Positions 63,653-64,000 of a stretch of 64,000 bases of DNA are shown here, one piece after another. Source of the DNA: Chitinophaga filiformis (GTDB lineage: Bacteria > Bacteroidota > Bacteroidia > Chitinophagales > Chitinophagaceae); NCBI RefSeq assembly GCF_900102545.1, contig NZ_FNBN01000001.1:1194221-1258220 (forward strand), written 5' to 3'. The notes beneath the pieces were generated by a model that was given only the letters and a program-made list of their open reading frames with translations, was not told the DNA's origin and did no database searches. Position 1 is the first letter of the stretch. Each line of letters starts with the position of its first letter. A program made the position numbers and the translations under genes.

Positions 63653-63760
63653 GCAGATGGCAAACTGCTTTAACAACTGCCGTTTCTAACTAAGACAGGG
63701 TAGCAGCCCGGCAGAGAAGCAAAAGGCTTCTTCTCCATCTGCAACCGCCTTGAAAAAGGC
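63653..63760 (+). ncRNA. Structured region downstream of the tRNA-like module
   Basis: GCAGATGG (63653-63660) pairs with CCATCTGC (63735-63742), enclosing CTGCCG/CGGCAG (63677-63682 with 63709-63714) and AGAAGC/GCTTCT (63715-63720 with 63726-63731). A GAAA-tetraloop hairpin GCCTT/AAGGC (63747-63760) follows. No open frame is present. It may be part of the same RNA or a second one. Confidence 0.45.
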
Positions 63761-63938
63761 AGATACCGCTGTTGAACGTGCAACTGCTCTCAGGCCGGGT
63801 ACCTGGTTTATACCTATACCGGTATCCCTGTACCTTGCGTAGCCCACCTGGCACCATGGCCGGGAACATGTTTCACCGACAACAACTCAAGCCCGCTTCC
63901 GCAGGTAACAGAAATGGTAGCTACCCTACAGATACACC
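63761..63938. other. Gene-free, GC-richer segment
   Basis: Contains small palindromes such as ATACCGGTAT (about 63816-63825) and GGTAGCTACC (about 63916-63925), but no long helix I can support. The 74-codon open frame over this region lacks coding character. Confidence 0.35.
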
Positions 63939-63960
63939 ACTCCCCCGGGAGTCTTTATAT
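63939..63960 (+). terminator. Possible terminator of the RNA region
   Basis: A 6-bp stem ACTCCC/GGGAGT (63939-63944 with 63947-63952), then CTTTATATAATT. Weak, but well placed before the window end. Confidence 0.4.
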
Positions 63961-64000
63961 AATTATAATTTACTAATCCCTAAACCGAAACGATAGATTT

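Noticed and set aside
63583-63660. Ordinary tRNA gene starting at GGATAGCTCAG
   Set aside because: The D-arm is good, but no T-arm or matching acceptor 3' strand follows. The anticodon-like stem is 7 bp and displaced by a linker. The T-arm lies upstream instead.
63772-63996. 74-codon open frame near the right edge
   Set aside because: No start context or domain; it overlaps a palindrome-rich, probably noncoding segment.

Overview
The window looks like chromosomal DNA of a Bacteroidota member, most likely Chitinophagaceae (Chitinophaga-like). Supporting signs are a SusC/SusD pair, a PorP/SprF plus PorE-like (type IX secretion) set with a giant Ig-repeat adhesin ending in a type B sorting domain, an alternative complex III subunit, DUF5606, and repeated Bacteroidota-type promoters (TTTG, about 19 nt, TAnnTTTG). 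No insertion sequence, prophage, CRISPR array or rRNA was seen.

Layout. 0-3.7 kb: the start of an ActA-like cytochrome (minus strand, cut by the window edge), purN, an outer-membrane protein, SCO and a Fur-type regulator. 3.7-21.5 kb: housekeeping and envelope genes, namely an M3 peptidase, DUF5606, a lamin-tail surface protein, asd, DUF2461, a porin plus amtB, uvrB, an S1/P1 nuclease, a PfkB kinase, a MATE transporter and a small lipoprotein. 21.6-35 kb: one minus-strand operon encoding a roughly 3,400-residue adhesin, its SprF-like partner and a PorE-like OmpA protein. 35-44 kb: a NACHT-type NTPase, then a run of transglutaminase, CLC channel, KefF-like oxidoreductase and KefB/C-like antiporter. 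44-50 kb: a tetR-tolC-emrA-emrB multidrug efflux operon with a clear promoter and operator. 50.9-54.1 kb: a sugar kinase, a CBM9-like protein and a glycosidase-like protein. 54.1-55.7 kb: a gene-free stretch carrying six related 24-nt palindromes. 55.7-63.3 kb: SusD and SusC, then a membrane TPR/HTH regulator overlapping a WYL regulator. 63.4-64 kb: a gene-free but highly structured segment.

The most interesting item is in that last segment (63551-63628). A canonical tRNA T-arm lies upstream of a closed acceptor-like hairpin and a canonical D-arm, so the tRNA-like parts are in permuted order. This is the layout I would expect of a YrlA-type Y RNA, the tRNA-mimicking partner of the Ro60 (Rsr) protein. 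It sits next to a divergent WYL regulator, and any Ro60 gene would be beyond the window edge. The second is the family of six 24-nt palindromes (54113-54905), whose variable triplets are mostly complementary across the stem, which suggests selection on a folded RNA or DNA structure. A third structural oddity is an 11-bp periodic AT-rich hairpin repeat at 5605-5698.

All functional calls are by reading translations and motifs; no database search was run.
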